Positions 34,765 through 47,422 of a stretch of 64,000 nucleotides of DNA are shown piece after piece. Every line of letters begins with the position of its first letter. Position 1 is the first letter of the stretch. Under the pieces are notes generated by a model. It was not told the origin of the DNA, ran no database searches, and was given only the letters and a program-made list of their open reading frames with translations. Source of the stretch: Turnera subulata (lineage: Eukaryota; Streptophyta; Magnoliopsida; Malpighiales; Passifloraceae); assembly GCA_028386065.3 (NCBI GenBank), contig JAKUCV010000976.1, forward strand, positions 103,268 through 167,267, given 5' to 3'. The translations under genes and the position numbers were made by a program.

Positions 34765-36036
34765 GGTAGCTCTACAACAAAGATCAACTCACACAAATAA
34801 GAGTCATGCATACATAAATCATTTAACAAGGAATTGTATTAAATGATGCTCCTACTATGAAAACAAAATAATCATGAGGTGGCCAAGATCCATATTTCAC
34901 TACAATATAAGTTAGCTTTGGTTGATCGCCTACATCATAGCTATTTAGGTAGACAACTCTTGTCAATTACATCTCATGTAACTCTTGGATAGTTGAGCGA
35001 ACAACACTTGTTCTTGTCTATCTCATAGACATTACTCAACTCCTTGCCTCTAAGTCCTTAATCCTATTAAGATGACCTAGTTAAGTCCAAACCCACAATT
35101 AGCAGTTCAGATATTACAATTATCCAGTCGCACCTTGCTAGGATAAACATAGGCACCTTGCTTTGGCAAAACCTACCTAATGTTGATCTAAGCAATGATG
35201 AGTGCTTATCATGGAAGGCAACTAAGAATTTAATATTTATATCAACAATTGTTTCCATGCATAACAATTATGCCATCACTTCTTGCTAGGATTAACATTG
35301 GCACCTTACTTTGGCAAAAGCTACCAAATGTTGATCTAAGCAATGATGAATACTTGTCAACAATTGTATCCATACATGTCATGTATGTAATTCATAAATT
35401 ATATATCTCATATACAATAACAATGCATCATATGCAATATAAGCCGCTACGCAGAGGTAGCACGGCGGTCCCGCTAGCCTATCCTGAACATCGATATCAT
35501 TTGGCCTCTAGAACACAAGAACATCGATGTCCAGACCTCAACATCAATGTTCAACACTTGAACATCGATGTTTGATTCTTGAACATCGATGTTGGAAGGT
35601 TCTGAAAGTCCAAGAATTAGGCAGTAGCTAAACATTGATGTTTCTATCCTGAACATCGATGTTCCCTACTGAACATCGATGTTTCAGACTTCTGCCAAGG
35701 CCAAAACTCATGTGAACATCGATGTTCAACCATTGAACATCGATGTTCTGGCCTCGATGCACTAGAACGACCATCGTTCTTTACGAAAACCGACAATCGA
35801 GTTTCCTTTTGTCGAACCCCTTCGACTTACTGCCAAGAACCTCTTGATTGATATCACATACCAATCAAGTGCTTGTTGTCAAAACCCTTTTGGCACAACC
35901 AACCTCAACATATATCGCATATACATAAATGAATTCAGCATATCACATATACCAAAATGAATTCATCATATCACACACATTAAGATGAACATATCACACA
36001 TATGCACAACTAAATTCGGTTTAGAGCTTCACAAGA
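34765..36036 (-). other. copia-2 leader, with a tandem duplication
   Basis: Non-coding leader between primer-binding site and gag, as in copia-1. It contains the palindromic array 35487-35747. A tandem duplication places CTTGCTAGG...TTGATCTAAGCAATGATGA at 35134-35281 and again at 35282-35385; copia-1 has one copy (about 8540-8630). No coding region was seen. Confidence 0.75.
35487..35747. repeat. Palindromic array AACATCGATGTT in the copia-2 leader
   Basis: Ten copies, six perfect (35561, 35582, 35652, 35672, 35715, 35736) and four with one or more changes (35487, 35520, 35540, 35631). Neighbouring starts are 20-21 bp apart within groups. Spacers again carry CTGCCAA or its inverse. The array is placed as in copia-1, but spacer sequences and copy number differ. 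Confidence 0.9.
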
Positions 36037-36049
36037 GGCTCCGCTATCA
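36037..36049 (-). promoter_or_regulatory. copia-2 primer-binding site
   Basis: Reads TGATAGCGGAGCC on the minus strand, one base after the 5' LTR. It resembles the tRNA-Met primer site with two or more changes. Confidence 0.75.
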
Positions 36050-36050
36050 C

Positions 36051-37527
36051 TGTAAGTAATCAGGCAAGCAAACTTGACAATCAAGTGCAGCGGAAAGACC
36101 CGGAAACCTTGGAGGATCCAAGTGAAGCAACCTAACCGAACAACAAAATCGATCATACCTGAAACGGTTAGGATCTTTCACCTAACTAAAGAACCGAATC
36201 AGCTAGAGCCGGAAGGATATCTTGCTCCTCTACGGTATCCACACGAACCGTCAATCACCAGCCGGAATCGTCTCACGATCTCCAATCCCCGAGCACTCCC
36301 GAACCGTGGTGCTAGCTATGGATTTCCGGGAGCTATATGTGGTGTTTATGGTATCTCTTTCTTTCACAAAGAAGAGAGGAAGATGTGTGTGTGTTTCTAG
36401 CTCTGAAAAACCCAGAATTCAAAATGCAAGAGAGAGTGAGAAGTGTCAAGAGTAATCAGATTACTCTCCCTCAATTAGTGCTAAGAGACAATGGAATAAT
36501 GGCCAACATAATGGCCCATTATCTTTTTATGATTATGTCTCCACTGATGCACAAGCACTCATCACAGCACTAACTTGGTCCAATAATTCTGTCAATTACT
36601 GAACCAAACCAGCCCAAAACGACCCTGGTCCAACCACAAACCGGTTCAACCACGGTCCAACCATGGTTCAACCACCTGCTCGAATCAACGGTTCTATGTG
36701 TGTGACCTTGTAGGCACTTGTAACGTCTGGCAATAATTGTAAAATCTCATTTTACAATTATAAGCAAAGAGCGGCGTCTAGCAACACATCATTGCTACCC
36801 GAACGACAAGATCAGTACTGATTCTATATTCCTCGGAACATGTCATCGTCCTTTCGTCCCATTATCAAGATTAAACCGAGACATGGAAAACGTCATTCTC
36901 GTATATGTTTAATCTTAGTTTCTTGATCCCCGAGTTAACTGTGTAAAACGGATCCTAATGATATCACCATATCATATAATCCGAGCATGACCATGCATTT
37001 ACAGTTCAACTCTATCAAGAGGCCCATATGATAATATACCCGTTATATGGGTCGGACGAATCCCATCTTGATCAATCAAAACCCACTACACATTTATCAT
37101 ATACCCAATGATTACCCTTAGTCCACCTAGTTACGGATGACTAGGAATAATATCAAAGTATATGACTCACATGTTGGGAACCTTGATGATCTTAGGTCTA
37201 AGGACAATACATATAAGAACCACTAATGACAATCATATAACGTTCCATGTAGGGTTCTTATGTGGGTCGGTCCAGTCCACAAGTTCTCTAACTTGTACCC
37301 GTATGTAGAATTAATATCTCATATAATTCTCAACACACGCTAGTCTTAATTTATTATTACAACCCATCCATAATAATAATCGACTAGGGACATTTAAGAA
37401 TGTAAAATATTCTAGGATTATAAATATGTGCAAGCGATTATCTCATAATCATATTTATTGGAATAACCTTAATGTATATACATGACTACAATCATCCATT
37501 GATTGGCTTTTGGGCATATTACTAACA
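36051..37527 (-). mobile_element. copia-2 5' LTR
   Basis: 1477 bp on the minus strand, TGTTAGTAATATGCCC...TTACTTACA. Outer end at 37527, followed by GTTGC. Confidence 0.93.
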
Positions 37528-37532
37528 GTTGC
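37528..37532. repeat. copia-2 target-site duplication (GTTGC), right copy
   Basis: Exact repeat of 29295-29299. Confidence 0.92.
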
Positions 37533-39269
37533 ACTTTCGATTTCGCCTGCCTACATGGAACACAACCTGCACAAAACACGCTCAACATCTTTCTTCATAT
37601 ATGGCCAATAAAAAGGCTCATGCAAGATGTCAAGTGTTTTAGCAACACCAAAATGTCCCATTAAGCCTCCATCATGAGACTCCCTAATAAGCAATTCTCT
37701 CATTGAACAAGTTGGAATGCAAAGTCTACGTTCCTTAAACAGATATCCTTCATCAATGTAAAACTTACCAAACCCAGCATGTTCACAAGCATGATGAATA
37801 GAAGCAAAATCATGATCAGATTTGTACAAATCCTTAATATGCTCAAATCCCAACAATTTCGAACTAAGAGAAGTAATAAGAGTATACCTTCGTGATAATG
37901 CTTCGACTATGACATTATCCTTACCTTGCTTGTATTTCACCACATAGGAAAATGTCTCAATGAACTCGAGCCATTTAGCATGTCTCTTGTTCAGTTTACC
38001 TTGGCCCTTTAGATGCTTCAAACTTTCATGATCGGTGTGGATCACGAACTCCTTGGGCCATAGGTAATGTTGCCACGTTTGCAACGCCCGCACTAGTGCA
38101 TACAGCTCTTAGTCATATGTTGAATAGTTCAGCTGTGCACCTTTCAACTTTTCGCTAAAATAAGCGATTGGCCTCCTTTCCTGCAAAAGAACAGCACCTA
38201 TGCCTATACCAGAGGCATCACATTCAACCTCAAAGGTTGAGTTAAAATCAGGCAATTTAAGAACTGGAGCAGTACATAATTTATCCTTCAAAGTATTAAA
38301 TGCATCCTCTTGCTCCTGTCCTCATTTAAACCCAATTTCTTTCTTAACAATCTCATTCAAAGGTGCAGCAATTGTGCTAAAATTTTTCACAAACCGTCTG
38401 TAAAAGCTAGCAAGCCCATGAAAAGACCTTACCTATGAGACTGTTGTAGGAGTCGGCCACTCCCTTATGGCTTGTACCTTCTCTTAGTCGACTTCAATTC
38501 CCCTGGAACTTACAATATAACCAAGAAAAACAACGCTATCCATGCAAAATGTACACTTCTTTAGCTTAGCAAATAGTTTTTCAGCCCTAAGAGCCTCTAA
38601 TAGTAATCTAAGGTGTTCAATATGCTCATGTTCATTACTGCTATAGATGACTATGTCATCAAAGTACACAACCATGAATTTTCCTTTGAAGGCTCTCAAT
38701 ACATGATTCATCAATCGCATAAACGTACTAGGAGCATTAGTCAAACCAAACGGCATTGCTAACCATTCATACAATCCATATTTAGTTTTGAATGCAGTTT
38801 TCCACTCATCACCTACCTTCATGCGAATTTGATGGTAACCACTCATGAGGTCAATCTTAGTGAATATGCATGCACCATGTAATTCATCAATCATATCATC
38901 AAGTCGAGGGATAGGATGGCGATACTTAACTGTTATCGCGCAATCAACACACATACGCCACGTGCCATCCTTCTTTGGCACTAGAATCACTGATACTGCA
39001 CATGGACTCAAACTCTCTCGCACCAACCCCTTGGCAAGCAACTCATCAACTTGCTTTTGAATCTCCTTGGTCTCCTCGGGGTTGGCCCTATAAGCTGGCT
39101 GATTTGGGATTTGTGCTCCAGGAACAAAGTCAATTTGGTGTTCTATGCCCCGAATAGGCGACATTTCTTTTGGTAGTTCCTCTGGAAACACATCCCGAAA
39201 ATCCTGCAAAACAGAAACAACAGAGCTAGGAATATCGGGATTAAGGTCAGTGTAAGAAAAATAAGCGCC
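37533..39269 (-). pseudogene. Gypsy A RT, RNase H and integrase zinc region
   Basis: From right to left: GAYFSYTDLNPDIPSSVV, EHQIDFVPGAQIPNQPAYRA, RT from LSPCAVSVILVPKKDGTW with catalytic YFDD (near 38660), LGYIVSSRGIEVD, RNase H with [16 protein letters not shown] and [20 protein letters not shown], and the zinc region [18 protein letters not shown]. About four codons are missing after VDC in RT. Stops at 38484, 38326 and 38109 and a frame change near 37560 disable it. Confidence 0.9.
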
Positions 39270-40133
39270 TGATGCAAATGGAGGCAAGCTTAGAGGTTCG
39301 AGGAATGATGCACACCAAGGCAACCATGAAGGAAACAATGGCGACAAACGTGGAGTTTGGATGTATTCCAACGAGCTCACTTTGTATTCCAACAAGCTCA
39401 CTTTTCGAATCATATCCAAGATTCGTACTCACAAGAAGTTCAAGAAGAGATGGAAAATCAAGATTGGAGAGGAGCTGAAACTGAAGCCCATCAATTTGCT
39501 GTCAATTAAGGAGTAATTGACTCGAGAGCACATTGGGCCCAGTCGACATCAATCCACCTTCAAGAAGGTGTCGACATATCTATTTTATTTTTATTAATTA
39601 TAGACTAGTTTTATTTTATTTTAATTATTGTAAGGATTTAATTAGTGTCCAAGTTATGTGGGCTCAATTAAATCCTAGTCCATCTAGTAATAGGAGAGGA
39701 GGCGCCAAGACTTGGAGTTCAAGGAGGAGCCGGCGCCATTATTCATCGACGTACTGTTCACCGGCGCTACTGTTCACCGACTTTGTTGTTCACCAAGTTT
39801 GAGGAGGTGTGTTCTCCTATAAATAGAACCCTTGGGGTTCATTGTTAGACAGATTATTTGAGTAATAAAAAGTTCAGTTAAACTTGAATAATCTCGGCCC
39901 AAAGAGAGGAGTCTCTTTGTTTGTTTTAATCCTTTGTGCTTTGTTTCTTTGTTGTCTAGCACCGAGAGTTTAGGAGGTTGAGGGGCTTTCGCGTCCATAT
40001 GTTGCCTAACACGGATTGTTAGGAGGTGAAGAGCATCGACGCAAGAACAGTGCATGATTGGTTGTGATTTGAGATCGGGATAACTTTAGATACGAAGGTG
40101 CTTCTAGGACCGGCTAGGTGTGTTGTCGTATCA
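39270..40133 (+). mobile_element. Gypsy F 5' LTR
   Basis: 864 bp, TGATGCAAATGGAGG...TGTTGTCGTATCA. The first ~245 bp encode the basic tail FRIISKIRTHKKFKKRWK ending at INLLSIKE-stop. CCTATAAATAG near 39819 is a likely TATA box. ACTGTTCACCG is repeated around 39749-39785. The end is of the A type (GGCTAGGTGTGTTGTCGTATCA region), like the LTR at 25705. Confidence 0.88.
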
Positions 40134-41256
40134 ATTTTGGTAGCGGAGCTCAGGTTATCAAATCAATCAACTATCCTTTTATTTTTCTGTTGATTATTAT
40201 TCAGCCGCAATTAATTTTTTTTTTTAAAAAAGAAGAGAGAAATCGATTGAAGTATTTGATAACCGAGAATTGTTTGCAAGAGTAGTTAAGGTTATTAGCT
40301 CAAGGCAATGTCGCAGTCACCAAACAGCCAGAACTCGGAGAGCAGCAAGCAAGACGGACAAGGAGAGTCTTTACAACGGAGAGCACTGTGGGATGAGGTT
40401 CTCCGTCTCAACAACCAGTTGCTCGATAAATCTGATGAGCTTGCCGAGTATAGGCGCAAACAAGAGAACGACATGGCGGAGCTGAAGCGCATGCTTGCAA
40501 GCTTGGTCGTCGAGAGGGAGCAGCAGCAACCACCACGACAACAGCAACAGCAGCAACCTCCTCCACGCCAACAGCAGCAAGAGCCGCCAATAGCAGAGGG
40601 ACCGCAACGAAGGGGTGAGTTGCCCAAACCCCGGGAGCAAACTGAACCTCAGAGGCGTTTGGAAGGCGAGTTTGATAGATGCAATACACTCAGACTTCAA
40701 AAGATGCCCGAGCTGCAAAAGGTGATCTTCTATACTAGATGTTCTGTGAAGGAAAAAAAGTTGTAGCTTGAAGTTTGATACAGGAAGATATACCAACATG
40801 GTGAGTACATATGTTGTGGACACGCTATGATTGGAGTGTATGCTGCATCCTAGACCTTATCAGCTAAAAGGGAAGATTGACATGAGAGAGATCAAGATAA
40901 CGAAACAAGTCCTTGTTTCTTTTTCAATTGGGAGGTATTCTGACCAAGTGTTATGTGATGTTGTGCCTATGGACGAGAACCATCTGTTGCTCGGTAGACC
41001 CTGGAAATTTGATAGGAGAGTGGCTCCTGAGAGAGATAAGAGTAGGTACTCATTATACATGGGGGATCAAAGGTTTTTTCTTCGGCCATTGTCTCCACAA
41101 GAAGTCAATGAAGATCAATTGCATATTAAAAGAAGAGTGGAAGCATGGAAAGCCGAGCAGGCCAAAGCTCAAGCAAAGTATGAGGAAGGGAGGAAGGCTG
41201 AGGGCCTTGCAAACGGAGAGCTCTCTGGAAGGCTGAGAGCCTTGCAAAAGGAGAGC
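40134..41256 (+). pseudogene. Gypsy F leader and internally deleted gag/protease
   Basis: A primer-binding-like TTGGTAGCGGAGC begins at 40137. Gag starts at ATG 40308 (MSQSPNSQNSESSKQDG) with a charged, probably coiled-coil stretch and a CAG/CAA-rich Q/P segment (40519-40590). At about 40680 it jumps from EGEFDR to a sequence ending VIFYTRC, skipping the gag core and zinc knuckle. A stop follows at 40764 and the protease active site is missing. From 40860 the post-protease region continues (KIDMREIKITKQVLVSFSIG, LLLGRPWKFDRRV). It ends in a 35-bp tandem repeat at the D LTR. Confidence 0.85.
41188..41256 (+). repeat. 35-bp tandem repeat at the D insertion point
   Basis: GGCTGAGGGCCTTGCAAACG...TCTCTGGAA is followed by GGCTGAGAGCCTTGCAAAAG-GAGAGC, then the D LTR. 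After the E LTR at 51883 the same unit recurs (GAAAGGCTGAGAGCC...). The site originally held about three units. Confidence 0.7.
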
Positions 41257-42117
41257 TGATGCAAACAAGCAAGCACCAAGTGGAGCTGATGATGGAGATG
41301 GCGCCACTAGCTTGCCTCAAGGACCAATCACACGGGCTCGATTGAAGATGATCAAGAACCACTTGTTACATTTTGTCCAAGCTAAGATTAATCAAGAATT
41401 ACAAGAAGACAAGATGATCAAGCTTGGAGAGGAATACATGAAGACACCAACATGTGTTTCGATCATTGGAGAAGAGGCCTAGTCGACTGGAGCATGTGGG
41501 CCCCATGTCGACATATCCCTTTTAGTTTTCAATAGAGTTGCCGATTTATTATAAACAATAATTTAAATTTCGGCAAAGGTTTTTATTCATTTATTTGGGT
41601 ATTGTTATTTGGGTCATAAACAATTATGGGCTTTAGATATTTCTGTAGGGTTTTAATTAGTCCAATTTGTTGTTGGATTAAAAGAGTCAAAACGTAGTCC
41701 ATCTAGGTTTAGTGGCCGACTTAGGCCTTAGGTTTTCTAGAGGAGGTGGCCGACTTTGAAGAGGAGGTGGCTGACTTGGGATGCCTATAAATAGGCACCT
41801 TGGGTTATTTTTATAACACTTTGAGATTTGAGAATAAAAGTTTGAGGTTTTTATTACCTTGGTTATTTGCAAGTAGAATTGATTTCTTCTTGTTTATTTG
41901 AGGGATTGTATTTACTTATCAAGTGATTAAATTACTTGTGGCGTTTACAAGATTCCTTGCTGTTATTACTCTATTGTTGTTTAACAACTTTGTTTTGTTT
42001 TGAGGTGATAGAGGTAATTGCTGAAACCCTAATTGGTTGAATTTGGTTGCTGATCTTGGAGACTTGGATTGATTAGGAGGTGCTATCTAGCTTTGTTCTG
42101 GTAGTGTTGCCGTATCA
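41257..42117 (+). mobile_element. Gypsy D 5' LTR
   Basis: 861 bp, TGATGCAAACAAGC...GTGTTGCCGTATCA. Same length as the E LTR (51022-51882), with few differences seen. Carries the [14 protein letters not shown] tail near 41325, and GCCTATAAATAGG near 41783 as likely TATA box. Confidence 0.93.
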
Positions 42118-42119
42118 TC

Positions 42120-42137
42120 TTGGTAGCGGAGCCTAGG
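42120..42137 (+). promoter_or_regulatory. Gypsy D primer-binding site
   Basis: TTGGTAGCGGAGCCTAGG starts three bases after the LTR. Similar sites follow the LTRs at 40133 and 54150. The matching tRNA was not identified with certainty (methionine-like). Confidence 0.65.
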
Positions 42138-42773
42138 TATCAATTTCAACTACGTATCCCTTTATTTTCTGCAATTTAGTTTTCTGTTCTTGTATTCTTT
42201 GCTGTGTTGCCGAAATATAAAAAAAAAAAAAATTTCGATTTCTTTTTTTTTTATTTTGGTAGTAGTCGATTTCATTAGTATATATATATATATATATTTT
42301 TTATTTTGGTAGTAGTCGATTTAATTTTGAATTGCAGGATTTTGCTTGATTGGGATACTTTCCGCAGGTTGTTAGGGTATCTAGTTGGATAACTTTCTTT
42401 GATTCTGCTGATTTGTTGTGTTCTTTTATTTAGCCTATCTAAATTGAGCAATCTTTGTGTCTTATTGTTCAATTACTACAATATTCTTCACATACATTAT
42501 CTTGTTCTTGTGTGTGACTATCTTGTCTTTCAGGAGTTAACTTGCCTCTAGAATCAAATTGTCTTTCTTCTTGATTAGGAATTCTTTGACTCTTTCTTGA
42601 AGTGTTGCAGGTTGTTTATTATTTCATAAGATTTACTAGTCCCAAAGAATAAACAAAGTGAGATTTCAGGAGAGGTAAAAGGCGAGTGTTCCATCAATTG
42701 CCACGAGAGACAAACACGAGGGATACACGTTAGAAGCTTTTATTACTAATCAATTTCTTGCAGGTATCACATC
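42138..42773 (+). other. Gypsy D leader
   Basis: AT-rich untranslated leader with poly(A)/poly(T) runs (42220-42260) and a TA microsatellite (42279-42296). It ends TTGCAGGTATCACATC before the gag ATG. The same leader occurs inverted at 49130-49453. No gene was seen. Confidence 0.7.
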
Positions 42774-45700
42774 ATGTCTGGAGGGAGTAATACTGGTGAG
42801 GGGACGCTCGTAACCATGGAGACCATAGAAAGGTTATTTCAGCAACTTGCTGAGATGAATGCTAAAATGGATCGGCAAGCTCAAACCATTCAAGAGCTCT
42901 CTGCCGCAAGGGAGGCGCAACAAGGGGATGAACCAGCTGTTAATCAACCCTCGCGCAATCAACAAGCTAGGGAGGAGCCCCGGGTTATTGTAGATGACGT
43001 GGAGGAAACTAATCGCCCTGCTGCTAGAGTGCGACAACCCCTTCCACCGCTTAGGGGAGGCGGAGTGCATCTACCACCACCAAGAAGAGATCAAATCCAT
43101 GAAGAAGCTGACGAAGAGGGCCGAGGGTATGGTAGATATGGGCGACAAGAAAGAGACGACCGACGAGATCGTGGAGAGAATGATCTTAGTGGCATCAAGT
43201 TTAAAATTCCTTCCTTCCAAGGAAAGGATGATCCGGAAACCTATCTTGAGTGGGAGAAGAAAGTGGAACGCATCTTTTCATGCCACAACTACTCTGAAGA
43301 AAAGAAGGTACAATTAGCTGTGGTTGAATTTACTGACAATGCTTCGGTTTGGTGGGACAAATTTGAAGGTGACAGGGTGCGACTTGGAGAGGGTCCGATT
43401 GGTGATTGGACGGAATTGAAGAGAATCCTAAGAAAGCGATTTGTTCCCCGATCCTTCTATAGGGAACTACATCAGAGACTTCAAGCATTGCGCCAAGGAT
43501 CTAGAAGTGTTGACGAGTACTACAAGGAGATGGAGAAGCTCATGATCCAAGCAAATCTTGCTGGGATGAATAAAGAAGTGGCTAATCGTGTTGACTTGCA
43601 AAATTGCTTAGACATGGAGGAGATGGTGGCGACGGCCATCAAGATAGAGAAGCAATTGCAACAATATACACCGAGGAGTTCTTATTCTGCTTCTTCTTCA
43701 TCAAATTGGACTTCAAAATGGTCTGGAAGAGATGGGAAGCAACAAGAGAAGCCAAAGGAGGTGAAAGCTAAAGTTGCCGAATTCAAGGCACCCTCTACTA
43801 TGCCAAACAAGTCGAATGCTACCCCTACAAGGCAAATGAAATGCTTCAAGTGCTTGGGGCTTGGACATATTGTATCTCAGTGTCCAAATAAAAGGGTGAT
43901 AATTGCTCGAGGTGGCGAGTTCTTTTCTGATGATGAAGAGGAAGAAGCCGACCCTGCACTACAAGATATGCCCGAGTTGGAGGATGCTCCCGAGTATGTA
44001 GCTAATCTTGAGGAGATTCCACGAAGGTTAAATGTTACAAGGCGAGTTCTTAGTGCTCAAGTTAAGGAAGAAGGGAATGGGCAAAGAGAAAACATTTTCT
44101 ATACAAGATGCCTTGTGAATGACAAAGCTTGCAGCGTAATTATCGATGGTGGAAGCTACACCAACGTTGTGAGCACTATGCTTGTGGAGAAGATAGGATT
44201 GGAATGGCAAAAGCATCCACGACCATATAAGCTACAATGGCTTAATGACATGGGAGAAATTCGAGTAAACAAGCAGGTTTATCTTTCTTTCTCCATTGGT
44301 CGATACTATGATACTGTTTTGTGTGATGTTGCTCCAATGCAGGCAAGTCATATCTTGCTTGGGAGACCATGGCAGTATGATAGGCGTGTCGTGCATGATG
44401 GGTTTAAGAACATGTATTCTTTTACCATGGGAGAAAGGAGAGTATCACTTGCACCATTGCCTCCAAAGGAAGTGTATGAGGATCAAGTATTCCTAAAGAA
44501 AAGCATGGAGGAATGGCAAAGGGAGAAGGATGCCGCCACTACCAATGGTGAGGATGAGAGGATGACTGAGAGTCATGCAAAAGGAGAGGAAAAGAAAGAA
44601 AAAGAGAGAGAAAAAGGAGAGGGTGTTGTCGACACCAAAGAGAGAAAAAAAGAGGGAAGGAAGAAACAAAATTTCTATGCATCTATGAAAGAGATGAGGG
44701 TAGCTTGTGAAGAAAAGAGGGGAGTGTTAGTACTCTTATTCAAGGGTGCTTATTTTAATCAGGCTGACCTTAACCCCGACTTGCCTAGTTGTGTTGTTTC
44801 TCTTTTGCAGGATTATGTGGATGTTTTTCCGGAGGAATTACCAAGGGAGTTGCCGCCTTTAAGGGGCATTGAGCATCAAATTGATTTCATTCCCGGTGCT
44901 CAAATTCCTAACCGGCCAGCATATAGGGCCAATCCGGAGGAGACAAAGGAGATACAAACACAAGTCGAGGACTTGTTGTCTAAGGGGCTGATTCGTGAGA
45001 GCCTCTCTCCTTGTGCTGTACCTGTAATTCTAGTGCCGAAAAAGGAGGGAACATGGCGTATGTGTGTTGATTGTCGCGCCGTTAATAAAATAACGGTAAA
45101 GTATCGCCATCCTATTCCTAGGTTAGATGATATGCTTGATGAATTACATGGTGCATGCATATTTACTAAGATTGATCTCATGAGTGGATATCATCAAATT
45201 CGCATGAAAATTGGAGATGAATGGAAGACTGCATTTAAAACTAAGTATGGGTTGTATGAATGGTTGGTGATGCCTTTTGGGTTAACTAATGCCCCTAGTA
45301 CTTTTATGCGTTTAATGAATCATGTCTTGCGCCATTTCATTGGAAAGTTTGTTGTTGTGTACTTTGATGATATTCTGATCTATAGCAAGGATGTTGATGA
45401 GCATATGGAGCATCTTAGGCTAGTGTTGGATGCACTTAGGGCTGAAAAGTTATTTGCTAAGCTTAAGAAGTGTACATTCTGCTTGGATCGTGTTGTCTTT
45501 CTTGGATATGTTGTTAGTGCTAATGGGATAGAAGTTGATCAAGAGAAGGTAAGAGCAATAAGGGAGTGGCCGACTCCTACTTCCATCTCTGAGGTAAGAT
45601 CTTTTCATGGGCTTGCTAGTTTTTATAGGAGGTTTGTGATAGATTTTAGTACTATTGCTGCTCCTTTAAACAAAATTGTTAAAAAGGAAGTTGGATTTAA

Positions 45701-47408
45701 GTGGGGTGATGCACAGGCGCAGGCATTCGCGACTTTAAAGTATAAATTATGTTCTGCTCCTATTCTTAAATTGCCTGACTTCGATTCTACTTTTGAGATT
45801 GAGTGCGATGCCTCTGGCATAGGTATAGGTGTTGTTCTTTTGCAGGAAAAGAAGCCTACCGCTTATTTCAGTGAGAAGCTGAAGGGTGCTCAACTCAATT
45901 ATTCCACCTATGACAAGGAGCTTTATGTATTGGTGAGAGCACTACAAACATGGCAGCATTACTTATGGCCCAAAGAATTCGTGATCCACACTGATCATGA
46001 GAGTTTGAAGTATTTGAAGGGCCAAGGTAAGCTGAATAAGCGGCATGCCAAGTGGCTGGAATTCATTGAGACATTCCCTTATGTGGTGCGCTACAAGCAA
46101 CGTAAGGACAATGTGATTGCTGTTGCATTATCTAGGAGGTATGCTCTAATCTCTTCTCTTAGTTCTAAATTGATTGGATTTGAGTATATTAAAGACTTGT
46201 ATAAATCTGATCCTGACTTTGCTAATGTGTATGATGCATGTGAACAATCTGGTTTTCAAAAGTTTTATAGAGATGATGGGTATCTATTTCGTGAGAATAA
46301 ACTTTGCATTCCTGCTTGTTCTATGCGTGAACTTTTGGTTAGGAAATCTCATGATGGTGGCTTGATGGGTCACTTTGGTATTGCTAAAACTCTTGACATT
46401 CTGCAGGAACACTTTTATTGGCCTAATATGAAGAAGAATGTTGAGCAGGTTTGTAATGGGTGTGTTACTTGTCGACACGCCAAATCTAGGGTGCAACCTC
46501 ATGGGTTGTACACTCCTTTACCTGTTCCTGATGTTTCTTGGACTGATTTATCTATGGATTTTGTGGTTGGAGTACCTAGGACACAGAAAGGTCGTGATAG
46601 CATCTTTGTTGTTGTTGATAGGTTTAGTAAAATGGCTCATTTTATTGCTTGTCATAAAACTGATGATGCTTCACATATTGCTGATTTGTTCTTTAGGGAT
46701 GTAGTTCGTTTGCATGGCATTCCTAGGACAATTGTTTCTGATAGGGATACTAAGTTCTTAAGTCACTTTTGGCGAGTTTTATGGAGTAAGTTAGGGACCA
46801 AGTTGTTGTTTTCTACTGCTTGTCATCCTCAAACTGATGGTCAAACCGAAGTGGTTAATAGAACTTTAGGATCTTTATTGCGTGCTGTAGTGGGCAAAAA
46901 CTTGAAAACATGGGAAGATTGTTTGCAATTGATTGAGTTTGCTTATAATAGGAGCATTCATTCTTCTACAGGTTATTCTCCGTTTGAGATTGTGTATGGT
47001 TTTAATCCACTAACCCCTTTGGATTTGTTGCCTTTACCTTTGAAAGAGTTTGTTAATGTCGATGGGCATCAAAGAGCTAAGTAGGTTAAGACTATTCATG
47101 AGAAGGCTCGAAATTACATGGAGGAAAAGAACACTAAAGTGGCACAACAAGCTAATCGTGGACGGAAGATTGTTAAGTTTGAACCTGGAGATTGGGTTTG
47201 GGTGCACTTTAGGAAGGAGAGGTTTCCTCATCACAGGAAGTCTAAGTTGGATCCGCGAGGGGATGGCCCTTTTCAAGTGTTGGAGCGCATCAATGACAAT
47301 GCTTATAAGATGGATCTACCTGGTGAGTATGCTGTGAGTGCTACTTTCAATGTTGCTGATCTTTCTCCCTTTGACAATGCAAGCTTAGATTCGAGGACGA
47401 ATCCTTTT

Positions 47409-47422
47409 GAGGAGGGAGGGAA
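47409..47422 (+). promoter_or_regulatory. Gypsy D polypurine tract
   Basis: GAGGAGGGAGGGAA directly before the LTR TGATGC. It is also read as coding (F-E-E-G-G). The same tract precedes the LTRs at 51022 and 52562. Confidence 0.85.

Larger units (their letters stand above)
29300..37527 (-). mobile_element. copia-2: nearly intact Ty1/copia element in gypsy A
   Basis: 8.2 kb on the minus strand with all parts present: 5' LTR 37527-36051, primer-binding site 36049-36037, leader with palindromic array, gag-pol 34764-30802, polypurine tract 30791-30782, 3' LTR 30781-29300, TSD GTTGC. Same family as copia-1. The LTRs are similar in length (1477 and 1482 bp), with a few substitutions and indels between them, for example near 29790 and 30345. 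It is far less decayed than copia-1 and therefore younger. Confidence 0.96.
28187..39269 (-). mobile_element. Gypsy A: Ty3/gypsy element, minus strand, split by copia-2
   Basis: Visible pieces, in element order: 39269-37533 (RT, RNase H, integrase zinc region), then after removal of copia-2, 29294-28370 (integrase core and C-terminus), polypurine tract near 28370-28379 and the first 183 bp of the 3' LTR (28369-28187). The 5' part (5' LTR, gag, protease) is absent: its frame meets the F LTR at 39269/39270 within the codons for G-A-Y-F. The far part of the 3' LTR is also lost at the junction with copia-M. Confidence 0.88.
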
